Positions 1 to 9,546 of a DNA stretch of 64,000 nt are shown in pieces. The notes beneath the pieces are model-generated. The model was given only the letters and a program-made list of their open reading frames with translations, was not told the origin of the DNA and did not search any database. The stretch covers positions 1,370,630 to 1,434,629 of the forward strand of contig BJOX01000008.1 in the NCBI GenBank assembly GCA_009731375.1, in the 5' to 3' direction. A program made the translations under genes and the position numbers. The stretch's first letter is position 1, and every line of letters begins with the position of its first letter. The DNA comes from Paulinella micropora. Lineage: Eukaryota > Cercozoa > Imbricatea > Euglyphida.

Positions 1-204
1 AAGTGCTCCACGACCTCGTTGCTTGCCGTATCTTTGTTTGGCCGCCGCCCTCGCTACACGGTCCGCATAAGGCATGCTGACATCGCTCAGAAAAGTAGCA
101 CCTTTGAAATCAATTGATTCTTCTTGATAAACCTATTAGCATCCATTATCGCTTGTCCGACTTTTTTCCAATTTACTTCACGACCATTATAATATATGAA
201 AAAA
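1..204 (-). pseudogene. Partial polinton-like virus small virion-type protein, frameshifted
   Basis: Reading the minus strand from about 204 gives YYNGREVNWKKVGQAI followed by MDANRFIKK. About 20 codons later, in a different frame, SMPYADRVARAAAKQRYGK and a Gly/Arg-rich end run off the window at position 1. The tyrosine-asparagine-glycine start followed by a basic, Arg/Gly-rich region looks like the short basic capsid-associated proteins next to the packaging ATPase in PLVs and virophages; this is inference. No ATG sits in the right frame just upstream, and a one-base shift lies around 85-100, so the copy looks inactive. It lies directly downstream of the ATPase on the same strand. The exact family is unknown to me. 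Confidence 0.35.
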
Positions 205-219
205 ATAATTAACAATAAA

Positions 220-1065
220 TTACAAAAATCGCTTATTAAAATTTTGCCTCAGTTCGTCCGATACCGCATCAACATACAAAAAGTTAAATCTCTCTTTCGT
301 CGCCTCGTGGTATTTTTCGATGAAGTAGTCGAGGTCGTATCCGAGGTCCAGATGCTTATACACGAGTTCTATTTTATCAATGCTCTGACCAGGAAAAATA
401 AGGAGGTAGTCCAGCTGTTTAATCGCCTCGGGTCGTAAGTAGTTTAGATACTGCGAGCTCATAATCACTTTTGACTTGTAGTGTCTATTTTTTTTCAGCA
501 GGTCGCTCACGGACTTATCTCTCAAGCCTGAGCCGAGGTCATCTAACACGAACACGACTTCTGGTGTAATGTATTTGCTCGGTCTCTCCACTTTTTCTCC
601 TCCCTCCTGCTTCTTCTTTTCTTCTTTACCAAAATAAAGAAACTTCGGCTTCGGTTCTTCTTTCTCGTCCTGTACAATCTCGCCTTCTTGCTCCTCGTCT
701 GGCTTGTTGAGCTTGTCTAACTCGTAATCGATTACACTGTAGCCTTCCGTTTTCAAGTATGTGTATATAGCCATCGGGTTGCCCTTCTTCTTGAAGTGCT
801 TAACCATTTCTTTGTAGATGTAGTCCTTGTGTATTGTGCTGGCTATAATAACAATGCGGGTCTTTTTGTCGGTCGTTCGTTTCAGGATTTCGAACAGTGC
901 GGTCGTCTTGCCGCTCTTCTTGCGAGCGAGAAGAAAAATATTAGCGAACGGCTCATCAAATAACTTATATCCTTTTGCCAACTTGTCTCCATCTCCGTTT
1001 TGCTTGACTGGTCTAACTCGTATATCGTTAATTTTTTCCATCGTCGCTATATTTTTATCAAGCAA
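220..1065 (-). CDS. A32/FtsK-type genome packaging ATPase of a polinton-like virus
   Basis: An intact 281-residue ORF. A Walker A motif (ARKKSGKTTALFEIL, about residue 50) is followed by a Walker B-type strand ending in acidic residues (VVFVLDDLGSG, about 170) and a sensor-like strand (KVIMSSQYLNYL, about 200). Spacing and length match the DNA-packaging ATPases of PLVs, virophages and poxvirus A32. Such enzymes are thought to pump viral DNA into preformed capsids. A charged low-complexity insert (EEQEGEIVQDEKEEPKPK) separates the two Walker motifs. The gene overlaps its upstream neighbour by 8 bases, typical of compact viral gene packing. It is one of the few unbroken ORFs in this viral block, and its low GC differs sharply from the sequence right of 6.3 kb. 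Confidence 0.8.
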   Translation of the reverse strand: MLDKNIATMEKINDIRVRPVKQNGDGDKLAKGYKLFDEPFANIFLLARKKSGKTTALFEILKRTTDKKTRIVIIASTIHKDYIYKEMVKHFKKKGNPMAIYTYLKTEGYSVIDYELDKLNKPDEEQEGEIVQDEKEEPKPKFLYFGKEEKKKQEGGEKVERPSKYITPEVVFVLDDLGSGLRDKSVSDLLKKNRHYKSKVIMSSQYLNYLRPEAIKQLDYLLIFPGQSIDKIELVYKHLDLGYDLDYFIEKYHEATKERFNFLYVDAVSDELRQNFNKRFL

Positions 1066-1429
1066 GAAATTCTAAACAAATAACAATTCTTCCAGCTAGC
1101 GGGTCAGTCTCAATATTACCGCTGTCAGTTTTAAGCACTTTAAATGTGTAAACCCCGTCAGACCAACCTACTACCCCCAAGTTGTAGCCGAGATTTGAAA
1201 TGTTTGCCGTGGTGCTGTCTGCGAATGTGCCAATAATCCCGATGCGGTCCATATAAAGGATTTTTGTTTTCGTCTCGGCTGAATTATTCATGTAGTGGAT
1301 AAACTTAACATTCATTCTAGTCGGTGTAAAGTTCATTCTAATGTTTTTGTCGAATGTCTTGCTACCATTAACCCCGCCTGGAAAATCATTACTCAGAAAA
1401 ATAATCTTCTGGTATTTGAACTCACTCAT
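1058..1429 (-). CDS. Uncharacterised 123-residue PLV protein
   Basis: An intact 123-residue ORF starting MSEFKYQKIIFLSNDFPGG and ending with the beta-strand-like run AGRIVICLEFLA. It is rich in alternating hydrophobic residues and N/T/S, suggesting an all-beta fold. Its stop overlaps the ATPase start, so the two are probably expressed together. The position next to the ATPase and upstream fibre gene suggests a virion surface or small capsid component, but I do not recognise the family. No signal peptide or membrane segment is visible. Confidence 0.6.
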   Translation of the reverse strand: MSEFKYQKIIFLSNDFPGGVNGSKTFDKNIRMNFTPTRMNVKFIHYMNNSAETKTKILYMDRIGIIGTFADSTTANISNLGYNLGVVGWSDGVYTFKVLKTDSGNIETDPLAGRIVICLEFLA

Positions 1430-1674
1430 ACTATATTGTGTATAATATATTATGTTATTAATATTATTATTTGTGTGCTCTGTGTTAGGTCGGACTGCTT
1501 GTGATTTCTATTCGCGGGTCAGTGATAAAAAAGTGAAAGTTGTGTTTATCGTATTCAAAAAGGAATAGAAACAAAATTTAAATGTGTTTTCATAAATAAC
1601 GGAAATAATGCTTGTCGTAGTTTTGATGAAGCTATTTCGCTAATCTGTGCTGGTGATGCTTCTTGGTATAAAAC

Positions 1675-1998
1675 TCAACTATATGAATGCTCACTTTTTT
1701 GAACTAGAAGGCGAAGGAAGGCAGATGCCGATAAGGTCAAAATACCTACATAAGTGTTAGCAACCTCACACGGCAAGTTCTTTTCAGATAGCCTCACGAT
1801 ACAAAGGGTTATAATTGCGATAATGATAGCCATTTGAAATAAGGACTTAATAAGTCTGCTGTCGGTTGGTCTATTTTTTATACAACAACAATTCCAGTTA
1901 TCTTCTAATTCGTGCTCTATATTTTTTTCCTCAGCTTTTAGTTCTACTTCAAGAACACGAGACTTTAATTCGGGAGTTAGTTCGCTATCCATATCCAT
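1675..1998 (-). CDS. Small membrane protein of the PLV block
   Basis: An intact 107-residue ORF. The N-terminal half is charged and helical (SRVLEVELKAEEKNIEHEL), followed by a Cys pair region (NWNCCCIKN) and one clear hydrophobic segment (SLFQMAIIIAIITLCIVRL, about residues 50-69). A second moderately hydrophobic stretch (ANTYVGILTLSASAFLRLL) is near the C-terminus. It lies between the fibre gene and the 123-residue ORF on the same strand. Small membrane proteins are common in PLVs and virophages, but no specific function can be given. The 245 bases between it and the next gene (1430-1674) are AT-rich and show no ORF. Confidence 0.5.
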   Translation of the reverse strand: MDMDSELTPELKSRVLEVELKAEEKNIEHELEDNWNCCCIKNRPTDSRLIKSLFQMAIIIAIITLCIVRLSEKNLPCEVANTYVGILTLSASAFLRLLVQKSEHSYS

Positions 1999-2020
1999 AA
2001 TAGGTGGCGGTGGATGTAAT

Positions 2021-5000
2021 CTAGGGGGTATTAGAAGGAAATATAACTGCTCTGATTTCTGCTAATTGGTTTGCTTGGTCTTGTAATATATTAAGTAAAA
2101 GTTTATTTTCTTTTTCTAAATTAACTACCTTTTCCGCCATATGTTGAAAAGCGCTAACCAATATCGGTATAAATTCCATATATGATACTCCTTCAAGGTT
2201 GCTTTCCCCATCATCTGCCTTCATTCCACTTTCAGATACAAATTCGGGAAACACTTTTTTAACCTCGTCGGCAATAAATCCGTGGTTCTTTCTTTCTTTT
2301 TTCTCGTCTGATTTCCAATAATATGAACAGCAGTTTATTTTCATTAGTTTTTCACAACAATCCATGCAGTCTAATGTTTCAATATCCGATTTTACTCTTC
2401 TATCTGAACCAGAAGATCAAACATTAGCATTTAATTGTTGATAAATCCATCCACCACTCGGATTTCCGTTTGAGTTTGAAGTATTAAAGAATGTTAAATT
2501 TCCATCAGTACATAAACAAGAATAATTGCCACTAACATTTCCTTTCAATTGAATAAGTGGTTCGTATAACTCGACCTCTGACTTATCGTTGTAGCCCTTC
2601 CACCGCTTACTGATATTGATATTCCAGCATTCGCCGTTAATAATCCTGATGATGTTAGTGTTGAAGAGCAAGTCATAGCACTCTAAGCATAAATTATTCC
2701 ACTTCCCTTAGAATAAAAATTTAAGTCTTGATTAGTATTGCTTCCCGCAGCATATACTGAATTATAACCAAATCCCACACCCTGTGTCCCGTTGCTATGT
2801 CTAAATTCAATACCCCCAGAAGATTGACCAAGGTTTGCGGTGGCATATAAACCTACTGATGATGCGTGCGACCCACTTCTTGCTTTTCCTCTTATATCTA
2901 CCGTGCTATTAACAACGGATATGCCCGCATTTGCCGTTATCAACCCCGCAGTGCTTATGTTCATCGCTTCACTCATTGTTATTGCTTGTCCGAGTGTTCC
3001 CCCATTTTTGTAATTAAAACTGAGTTTGTTTGCGTATTTCGCTATTTGGAAATTTGATGACGTGTTCGAAGATAATATACTCGTGCCGTTATAATAACAA
3101 TCAAAATACAAATTAATATTGTCTTGCCCCCAGTTCAATAATTGGAATATAGTATAAACGGATGTATGGACGAATGCTTGTATGTACGGGCCATTCATAT
3201 TGTATTTAGTTCCGTATAATTCTAAGCCACCTGTTGCGGCTGTGCCTTTTGTATTCCTACCTATTATACACGGGATGCCGAGAGAAGTCGCTAATATTCC
3301 ACTGAATTCCTTCGTTCCTGACAGTGTCTGTGTTCCACTTAATTTCACATTTTGTCCGTCTAAAGTGTCTACATTTGCCCCATCTGTTGATGCTGATGGA
3401 GTGGCTAAGTTTTTTATGCTTTGGCTTTTCATATCAACTCCCGCATTCGCCGTTATCAATCCGCTGGCTGTTGATTTAGTTCCTGTTAATACCACTCGCA
3501 GTTATTAATCCGCTGGCCGTTATGGTTCCGCTCGTTGTTAATGAGTAGCCTGTGATATTTCTAACATTCGTTATATCATAATTGAACGTCTCATAATAAA
3601 AATACAAACTGGCTATACGGGGTTGACTTCTAAATGAAGTTCCGCCGCTCCCCGTCTTATTCACTATAAATATAACATATCTAGCGGTAGCATTTGAAGC
3701 GGGGTTATATGTTTTCGTCGTTTGACTTGCCCAAGCCTCCCCGCTCCTGCTATCCCATAAAGTGTACGTAATGCTATCCGCACTTGTTCCAACATACCAA
3801 ATACTCGGGGTAGTTTCAATAAAATTCGCAGACGAAGACCGCACATAATATGTTTTTATCCTGTATATCGCCCCTAAATCTATTTTTATATATTCTCCTG
3901 TGTACCCTATTCCTCATAATGTGTTCGTTGTCGCGGGAGTTCTTGTATATACTCCCGTCGTGTCGTTATAGTATATAGCAGTCGTCCAATAATCATTTTG
4001 ACTAGCATTAAAAGCATAATAAGCGGGGTTATATTCATCTGAAGCAGAAGCAATAAAGCCTCCTGAATTGTTCGCCGTCATAGCCTGCGGGGCTGTATAT
4101 AGAGTAAAAGCAGAAGCCCCGTATTTTACATCCCCTGTCATTGTTCCACCTGATAAAGCAAGAAAGGCTAATGACCCTGTGGAATTTACCCAGTTTGTGC
4201 CGTTGTATGTTAATAGTTGTCCATTCGCGGGAGTTGTAATAACTACATCGCTATGTGTATCTATTGACCCATCTGCGGAAACTTTCGCCTTATTCGCATC
4301 ATGTTCTGTAAATAGAGTTGGGACAGTCCTTCCATTTAGTTGATTTACATTTGTAATGCTTTAACTATTCATGTTTAATCCCCCAGTCATGTCTGTTCCA
4401 TCTAATCTTAGAAATGGAGAGTTCTGGTTCCGCAATTGCCCAGTGCTATAAATGAGCAATTGATTGTCTGCCGCAGTTGATATGATAACGTCGCTGTGTG
4501 TGTCTATGCTACCATCGGCTGATATTTTCGCTTTATTCGCATCATGCTCTGTAAATAAGCTTGAAACAACTCGCCCATTTAGCGAACCCACATTTGTTAT
4601 GTTTGGACTATTCATGTTTAATCCCCCAGTCATGTTTGCTGTTCCATCTAATCTAAGAAAAGGAGAGTTCTGGTTCCGCCATTGCCCAGTGCTATAAATG
4701 AGCAATTGATTGTCTGCTGCTGTTGATATGACAACATCGCTGTGTGTGTCTATGCTACCATCGGCGGACACTTTCGCTTCATTAGCGTATAACAACTCGG
4801 CCATTTAGCGAACCCACATTCGTAATGTTTTGACTATTCATGTTTAATCCCCCAGTCATGTTTGCTGTTCCATCTAATCTAAGAAACGGGGAGTTTGTAT
4901 TTCTCCATTGCCCAGTGCGATAAATGAGCAATTGATTGTCTGCTGCTGTTGATATGATAACATCGCTGTGTGTGTCTATGCTACCATCGGCGGACACTTT

Positions 5001-5868
5001 CGCCTTGTTCGCATCGTGCTCTGTAAACAAAGTTGAGACAGACCTGCCATTTAATTGACCTACATTTGTAATGTTTTGGCTGTTCATATTTAACGCTCCC
5101 GTCATGCTAGCTGTTCCATCTAATCTCAGAAAAGGCGATGTCGTGTTTCTCAATTGCCCTGTTGAATAAATAAGCAATTGATTGTCTGCAGCTGTTGCTA
5201 TGGACACATCGCTGTGCGTGTCTATGCTTCCGTCGGCGGACACTTTATCATTATTCGCCTCGTGTTCTGATCCAAGTATCGACATCTTTTGTATTTAGTA
5301 AATTTACTCCCGTAATATTCAAAGTCCCTAGCATACTAATGTTGCCTGACTCGTCCACACTTATAGGAAATGTTTTATTCACCCAGTTGAAAGTATTGTG
5401 TGTTAGATAACTATTCGCAGCGATTGGTAATGTAATGACTACATCGGAGAGTGTGTCAATTGACCCTAGGTAGGTATTCCTCCATTTTCCGTCAACATCG
5501 TTGTAAGTTAAGTATTGACCGACCGCTTGTGCTGATATGTTTGTGTCTAACAAATTGACTAGGCTGGTTTGATGCGGATTACTCGTATTAGAGCGGTGTT
5601 GAGTTGAGGCTTTGACTTCGTCGTTGTCCCTCACTCGTTGTTCTGTGTAGTATAAATTTTGTCCTTCTTTGATGTCCCCTGTGCTTTTGGTTGACAGTCG
5701 TGTATCAAATCGGCTGTCAGTATAGTAGAGGTTTATGGGGTTGGAATCTTCTGGCACTCTGTCTGTATTTAAGCCCACTATGTTTGTATTAGTTAAGTCT
5801 AAGTTTGCAATTGAAAGGCTGTCTGTGGAGATTTCATTAAGACCTAATAAACTTTTGAATTGACTCAT
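2021..5868 (-). pseudogene. Degraded PLV tail-fibre-like protein with repeats, discoidin-like domain and S74 chaperone
   Basis: One gene of about 1,280 codons is broken into eight ORFs. The N-terminus (5868 inward) has fibre-type motifs (NLYYTDSRF, NLYYTEQRV). At least four tandem repeats of about 70 residues follow (about 5285-4200), built on VSADGSIDTHSDV, NQLLIYSTGQW, FLRLDGT and MTGGLNMNS-NITNV. A galactose-binding/discoidin-like segment (about 4141-3560) has YWTT and GEYIKIDLGAIYRI. Short GLITANAG repeats come next. The C-terminus (2021-2420) carries the peptidase S74 signature SDRRVKSDIE ... NHGFIADEVKKVFPEFV and a coiled coil. The S74 domain normally trimerises the fibre and then cleaves itself off. 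In-frame stops lie at about 4361 (TAA at a Gln position), 3914 (TGA) and 2417 (TGA), with frameshifts near 5270, 4790 and 3490. I infer a dead copy of a host-recognition fibre. Confidence 0.75.
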
Positions 5869-5994
5869 TGAACCAAAACCGGAGGAAGTATTATATTTGT
5901 TAAAAATTGTTTATTAATAAAAACTAAATAATATTATTTTGTATATTAATATAAACAACAAACTTGGAGGTTCGGAGGCGAAGTCTCTGAAAAA

Positions 5995-6174
5995 ATGCAG
6001 AGAGGTAATAGAGAGGTCGCGATGAAGAATCTTGAAAAGTGTTGGGAGGCGAAGAAGAACAAGGATCCTCTTCCTGATACGAAGGGCCGGAAGGTCGTAG
6101 GTCGTAAGGATTGCACAAATTTGCGTAGTCACTACCGGCATGCTTTTTATGTTATTAAAAGTCGTAGTAAATAG
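5995..6174 (+). CDS. Small basic protein (59 residues) at the PLV edge
   Basis: A 60-codon ORF beginning MQRGNREVAMKNLEKCWEAK, containing DPLPDTKGRKVVGRK and ending VIKSRSK. It is strongly basic, with one Cys in each half. It is oriented opposite to the fibre gene, and both are preceded by AT-rich DNA (5870-5990), which could be a divergent promoter region. A related sequence carrying DPLPDTKGR lies on the minus strand at 15,624-15,695, with 26 identical bases. That duplication argues for a real conserved gene rather than a chance ORF. Function unknown; a DNA-binding or virion core role would suit its composition. Confidence 0.45.
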   Translation: MQRGNREVAMKNLEKCWEAKKNKDPLPDTKGRKVVGRKDCTNLRSHYRHAFYVIKSRSK

Positions 6175-6210
6175 CAAAAACAACTTTTATTAGTTTATAT
6201 TAATATAATA

Positions 6211-6336
6211 ATGCATTTTGACTACTTAAATATAGCCTACGGCAACGCAAAGATAGCTGTACTACACATTCCAGACTGCTATGTGCCTGACGGTAAAGTC
6301 CGCTTCCCCAGGCTGTGTAGCCGCGAATTAAGTAAC
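6211..6336 (+). CDS. Truncated ORF start (MHFDYLNIAYGNAK...)
   Basis: An ORF opening with MHFDYLNIAYGNAKIAVLHI runs for about 40 plausible codons. It then enters sequence containing the first GC-rich hairpin, where the translation becomes low-quality (LSVFSRLRWHLERHRTA). It starts 36 bases after the basic-protein ORF, in the same AT-rich DNA. I infer the 5' remnant of a viral or host gene cut by the element that begins near 6,385. No domain can be named from this length. Confidence 0.25.
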
Positions 6337-6384
6337 AAAACGACGCAAAGCTGCAAAAAGAAAGCAAATTATAAATTGTCTGTG

Positions 6385-6421
6385 TTTTCCCGCCTCCGGT
6401 GGCACTTGGAGCGCCACCGGA
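6385..6421 (+). repeat. GC-rich hairpin motif, left copy 1
   Basis: An imperfect inverted repeat: the arms CCGGTGGC and GCCACCGG enclose a short loop, preceded by TTTTCCCGCCT. This is the left-most of five copies of one motif. Two copies here share one orientation; three near 14.8-15.4 kb have the reverse-complement orientation. The arrangement suggests terminal or subterminal repeats of a mobile element. Confidence 0.6.
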
Positions 6422-6567
6422 CTGCGTACGCAGGCTACCGCGCCACCCCGTGATACCCTCGTCAGGAGGGCAAGTCCGAATCCTAGCGCGGTACAACACA
6501 AATTACACAACGAAATCAATCATAAACAGTAAAGTCAAGAGAGAAAATGAAAGTTAATGCTTTCTCC

Positions 6568-6598
6568 TGCCTCCGGTGGCACTTGTGGCGCCACCGGA
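6568..6598 (+). repeat. GC-rich hairpin motif, left copy 2
   Basis: Same motif as at 6,385 (CTCCGGTGGCACTTGTGGCG then CCACCGG), same orientation, 180 bases inward. It lies about 35 bases downstream of the stop of the minus-strand Cys-rich ORF. It could serve as a transposase-binding subterminal repeat or a bidirectional terminator hairpin; its inverted partners at the other end of the block favour the former. Confidence 0.6.
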
Positions 6599-6630
6599 TG
6601 CGAGTATGCTACCTTGTACACGCTAACGGT

Positions 6631-7263
6631 CTACTCAAGCCGAGAGTTACCCCCTGCCATGTAATTCAGAAACGATGTACTTTGCTGTTGACTGTGTGAC
6701 AAATACGACGTTGCTTGCTGCTGTGAGTATGCCAGATACGCCGCAAGGCCGCTGCCTCCACGGCCTCCACCGGCTGGTGGCTGGAAAACAGGTGACAACG
6801 CAGGCTGTTGACCTCCATATCCGCCATGCCGTTCGGGCGGGGAGGACGGGGGGATTGCAAAGGGGACCACATGCGGCGGCGACGCTGGGGGCGCGCACTT
6901 CTCCTTGCATCTGCACCCTTTGCCATGCTTAGCATCTGGTACACATTCCTCACATTTGCACCCTTTGCCATGTGGTATGCACCCTGTGCAATCGCACCCT
7001 TCTCCATGCCCGGGGACGCGTTGCGACTGGCGGCACCGCGGGCATCGACAGCCTGGGGCGCATACCTGACGATCACCTCCCCCTTGGATCGGGGTCTGCC
7101 CGTCCGGCCGCTTTGAACCACTTTCCTTTGCAGTGCCACGCTTCACTTTCTTCTTTTTAGTTTTAGGTGACTGCAAGGGTGAATCTTCCGACTCATCATC
7201 CGAATCTTCCGACTCATCATCCGAATCCTCCTCGTCCGTTTCCTCTAAATCAAAACCAGTTAC
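6631..7263 (-). CDS. Acidic and Cys-rich (CXC-like) C-terminal part of the SET-like gene
   Basis: In the same frame as the SET-like ORF upstream but separated from it by an in-frame TGA at 7267-7269. It begins with an acidic repeat (DEEDSDDESEDSDDESEDS) and a Lys-rich stretch (KTKKKKVKRG). Cys clusters follow (CAPGCRCPRC, GCDCTGC, KGCKCEEC, KGCRCKEKC), then a Pro/Gly-rich tail with SQQQATSYLSHSQQQS. The Cys spacing recalls zinc-binding CXC/post-SET modules that flank some SET domains. I infer one original protein of about 600 residues with SET-like and CXC-like regions. The TGA may be a mutation, an error or a readthrough site. Confidence 0.5.
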   Translation of the reverse strand, partial: VTGFDLEETDEEDSDDESEDSDDESEDSPLQSPKTKKKKVKRGTAKESGSKRPDGQTPIQGGGDRQVCAPGCRCPRCRQSQRVPGHGEGCDCTGCIPHGKGCKCEECVPDAKHGKGCRCKEKCAPPASPPHVVPFAIPPSSPPERHGGYGGQQPALSPVFQPPAGGGRGGSGLAAYLAYSQQQATSYLSHSQQQSTSFLNYMAGGNSRLE

Positions 7264-7266
7264 CCA

Positions 7267-8418
7267 TCACATCAGATTGCGCACAGCAAGCTTATTACCT
7301 TGCGCGCGCGCTTCAGTATTATTAGCAGCAGCAAGCTTGGCCCTTGCCTTGGCGCGCTTCTTGATGCCCAGGGGGCACGTCGGGCAAAGGCAAGTTGGCA
7401 GGTGCGTCTGGTTGCCACCCTTGCCACCGACTCCAACTTTTTTACCAGCAGCAGTCTTCTTTGCAGGTAGCTGTGAGAGTGCAAGCATGTTTTGTGTTGT
7501 GTGGGTGCAGGCTCTTACCTTGAAGTTCTGGGGTGCAGGCAAAGGCTTATTGAAGCGAGGCCAAATCAACTTCCTGTCCGCATCCGCCGCCAGAGGCATG
7601 TCCCGGGGCGTTACTCCCCCAACGTGCTGGGGCCAATACACAGAGCCCTTCTGGCCATCGTAGTCAAATAAAAAAAAACCGCCGTACACGAGGTTGTCCG
7701 TCATTTTGAGGATGGGGTATTGATTTCTCTTGCCTTTCGGCAGAATCCAGGTGCAGTTTGCACCTGAACCCTCAGGCGCATGGTTTATCAGCGCGCCTGC
7801 GTTGCATGGCGGCTGGGAACGATCCTCTGCTACTTCCTTGCGATGTGCTTTGGTAAAGCACCAGAGCTTGCCACCGATCTTGAGCGTGCTGTCGCCCGGA
7901 CTTGCCAAAACAGCAGAGAAGCCTGCGGGATCCACCTTTTCATCATAGCAGTCGCCCCAAAATTGTAGCAGCAGTTCCCTCCCGAATCCGCCGAGCTCCT
8001 CGCCCTCCCGCAGCCCAATGTCCCCGTACCGAGCTCCGTTGATGGGAACTAGCTGCACCCCGTAACCTTCTAGAGGATCTCTTCCCTCTGGATCAACGAA
8101 CGAATCCATTGCAACAACGCGCACCTCGCCCTTTGGCAATACCGACTTGCGCCTGACCTTGCGGGACGCAATACTATCCCTGCGCATAATAAATTTTGCA
8201 TCATTTTCAATGACAGACAAGCTGCTGTTGCTTACCCCTGACTGCTGGATGCGCTCAGGGCGGTGCTGGAGGCAGAGGCCTTCGCGTCTGCACTGACTTT
8301 GGGGGGGGTTTGAGCGACCACGGTGGCGCGATAGCGCGGAATGGGAGGAAGCGGCTCGTCTTTCGGCAAGCGACCGTTCGCTGCTTGAATATGCGGCTCC
8401 AGTAGGGGATATACGCAC
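7267..8418 (-). CDS. SET-domain-like protein
   Basis: A 383-residue ORF. A basic segment (RRDSIASRKVRRKSVLPKG, about 79-97) precedes a SET-like core of roughly 115-256. The core has GYGVQLVP (the G-x-G start), ALINHAPEGSGANCTW (matching the N-H-S-x-x-P-N-C substrate/SAM motif with an insert) and GGFFLFDYDG (the terminal D-Y-G tyrosine motif). SET domains transfer methyl groups from SAM to lysine, typically on histones. The canonical Ser and Pro of NHS..PN are missing, so activity is uncertain. The C-terminal part is basic and Ala/Lys-rich. Upstream (about 8250-8687) another frame encodes a plausible N-terminus (SFLQECVYPLLEPHIQA); a GTAAGC-containing junction near 8,232 may be a small intron or an indel. 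Confidence 0.55.
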   Translation of the reverse strand: MRISPTGAAYSSSERSLAERRAASSHSALSRHRGRSNPPQSQCRREGLCLQHRPERIQQSGVSNSSLSVIENDAKFIMRRDSIASRKVRRKSVLPKGEVRVVAMDSFVDPEGRDPLEGYGVQLVPINGARYGDIGLREGEELGGFGRELLLQFWGDCYDEKVDPAGFSAVLASPGDSTLKIGGKLWCFTKAHRKEVAEDRSQPPCNAGALINHAPEGSGANCTWILPKGKRNQYPILKMTDNLVYGGFFLFDYDGQKGSVYWPQHVGGVTPRDMPLAADADRKLIWPRFNKPLPAPQNFKVRACTHTTQNMLALSQLPAKKTAAGKKVGVGGKGGNQTHLPTCLCPTCPLGIKKRAKARAKLAAANNTEARAQGNKLAVRNLM

Positions 8419-8687
8419 TCTTGCAGAAAGCTGTCTCTGGCACGGCCTCTGTGCTCGCTCTGGTCTTTCTTCGTGGCCACTGCATCTATGTCTGCCTCCA
8501 CCAAAAAGGACAAAGCAAAAGTGCGTTCGCTGGCTCCAGCGGGAGTGGTCTCAATCGCGACCAAGCACGATCGCGTGTTTATGGAATTCGCCAGAACTAT
8601 AAACTTGCCAAGCGGGTCCTGTTGCAGGCGACGGCCCGGACTATGCAAGCAACAGATACCGCGATTGCATGTCTGTATGTGCAGCAT
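8240..8687 (-). CDS. N-terminal segment of the SET-like gene
   Basis: The minus-strand frame from 8687 encodes LGKFIVLANSINTRSCLVAI, LSFLVEADIDAV and SFLQECVYPLLEPHIQA, then a Pro/Ala/Ser-rich linker (SADAKASASSTALSASSSQG). It ends at a stop exactly where the neighbouring frame of the SET-like ORF becomes convincing (SVIENDAKFIMRR). A CAGGGGTAAGC sequence at the joint looks like a splice donor, so the two frames probably belong to one gene. No domain recognised. Confidence 0.4.
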
Positions 8688-8956
8688 TGCTTACCCAAGC
8701 ACATTCATATGCCCGGGGGCACCATCGTTGTCAATACCCATTCACCTGCCTACGGGTAGGAGGGGGGTGGACTGCAGTGCATGCTATCAAAGCAGGAAAC
8801 TACGGTCAGGTTCAGCCCGAGGTTGCTCCAGTACTGGCTGTCGACACACGCGAAGTACTCCACAGATGTGCCCACAGAGTACGCTATCACAAGTCTAGAC
8901 ATCATTGCAGTAGGGACACGGGGAGGGTGTGAAGAGCAAGAAAAAAACAGAAACAG

Positions 8957-9546
8957 TTAGTACCCTTTCTGTTGTTGCGCCTGTTCGGTTGCGCTCATTC
9001 CGGCTGGAAATTTATAATAATACTGTTTTGCGGGCCTGACCTCCCAGAATTTATAATTTTTCTTCGCTTGTTCCCAGGCCGCTCGTGCTGCATCATCTGC
9101 TGCTTTTTGCTCAGCTATGAGCTTTAGGTTGGCGGCGGTATCGGCATCATCGATCGCGGCTCCTCCGTACCCTTACCGTCTTTCTTGTCCGCCGTGCTAG
9201 CGCTCACCGTAAGATCTTCCGTATGCGTGCCCTTACCGTCTTTCTCGTCCACGGCGTCGCCCGCCTTATCCGCGATCGACTTGCTTTTAACGGAGTCTCC
9301 CCAAGCACCGAAGAGAGATTATTTTGGTTTTTGGACCGACAGTGGCACCGGCTCTGGCTGTTCATCCTCTTCAGGAAGTTGCAGTGCATCCAGATTGTGT
9401 GTAAAAACTTCGTCCGATCTCAACAAAGCAGCCCTGGCCGATGCGGAAATTGCGCTCAAGTGCTTGAGCTTTTCCAAAACATCATCTCTGTCCGGCGGTG
9501 GTGGGGGCGGGGGGCTGTGTGCTGCTGGTATCACCCTGCAATGCAA
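8957..9546 (-). CDS. Uncharacterised charged protein, frameshifted
   Basis: Three minus-strand frames join into one plausible protein. A Pro run and DRDDVLEKLKHLSAISASARA lie at 9319-9546. A charged stretch with the repeated phrase EKDGKGT / KKDGKGT covers 9160-9318. A helical end (LKLIAEQKAADDAARAAWEQ, then KFWEVRPAKQYYYKFPAGM) stops at 8957-8959. The shifts at about 9,320 and 9,165 are introns, indels or errors. The sequence coding PAKQYYY shares 20 identical bases (TAATAATACTGTTTTGCGGG) with 15,117-15,136, so a second partial copy exists in this block. No known family. Confidence 0.35.

Noticed and set aside
6200-6519. Minus-strand ORFs of 99 and 63 residues across the left hairpin
   Set aside because: They cross the hairpin repeat, lack any recognisable motif and have no partner at the other hairpin copies.
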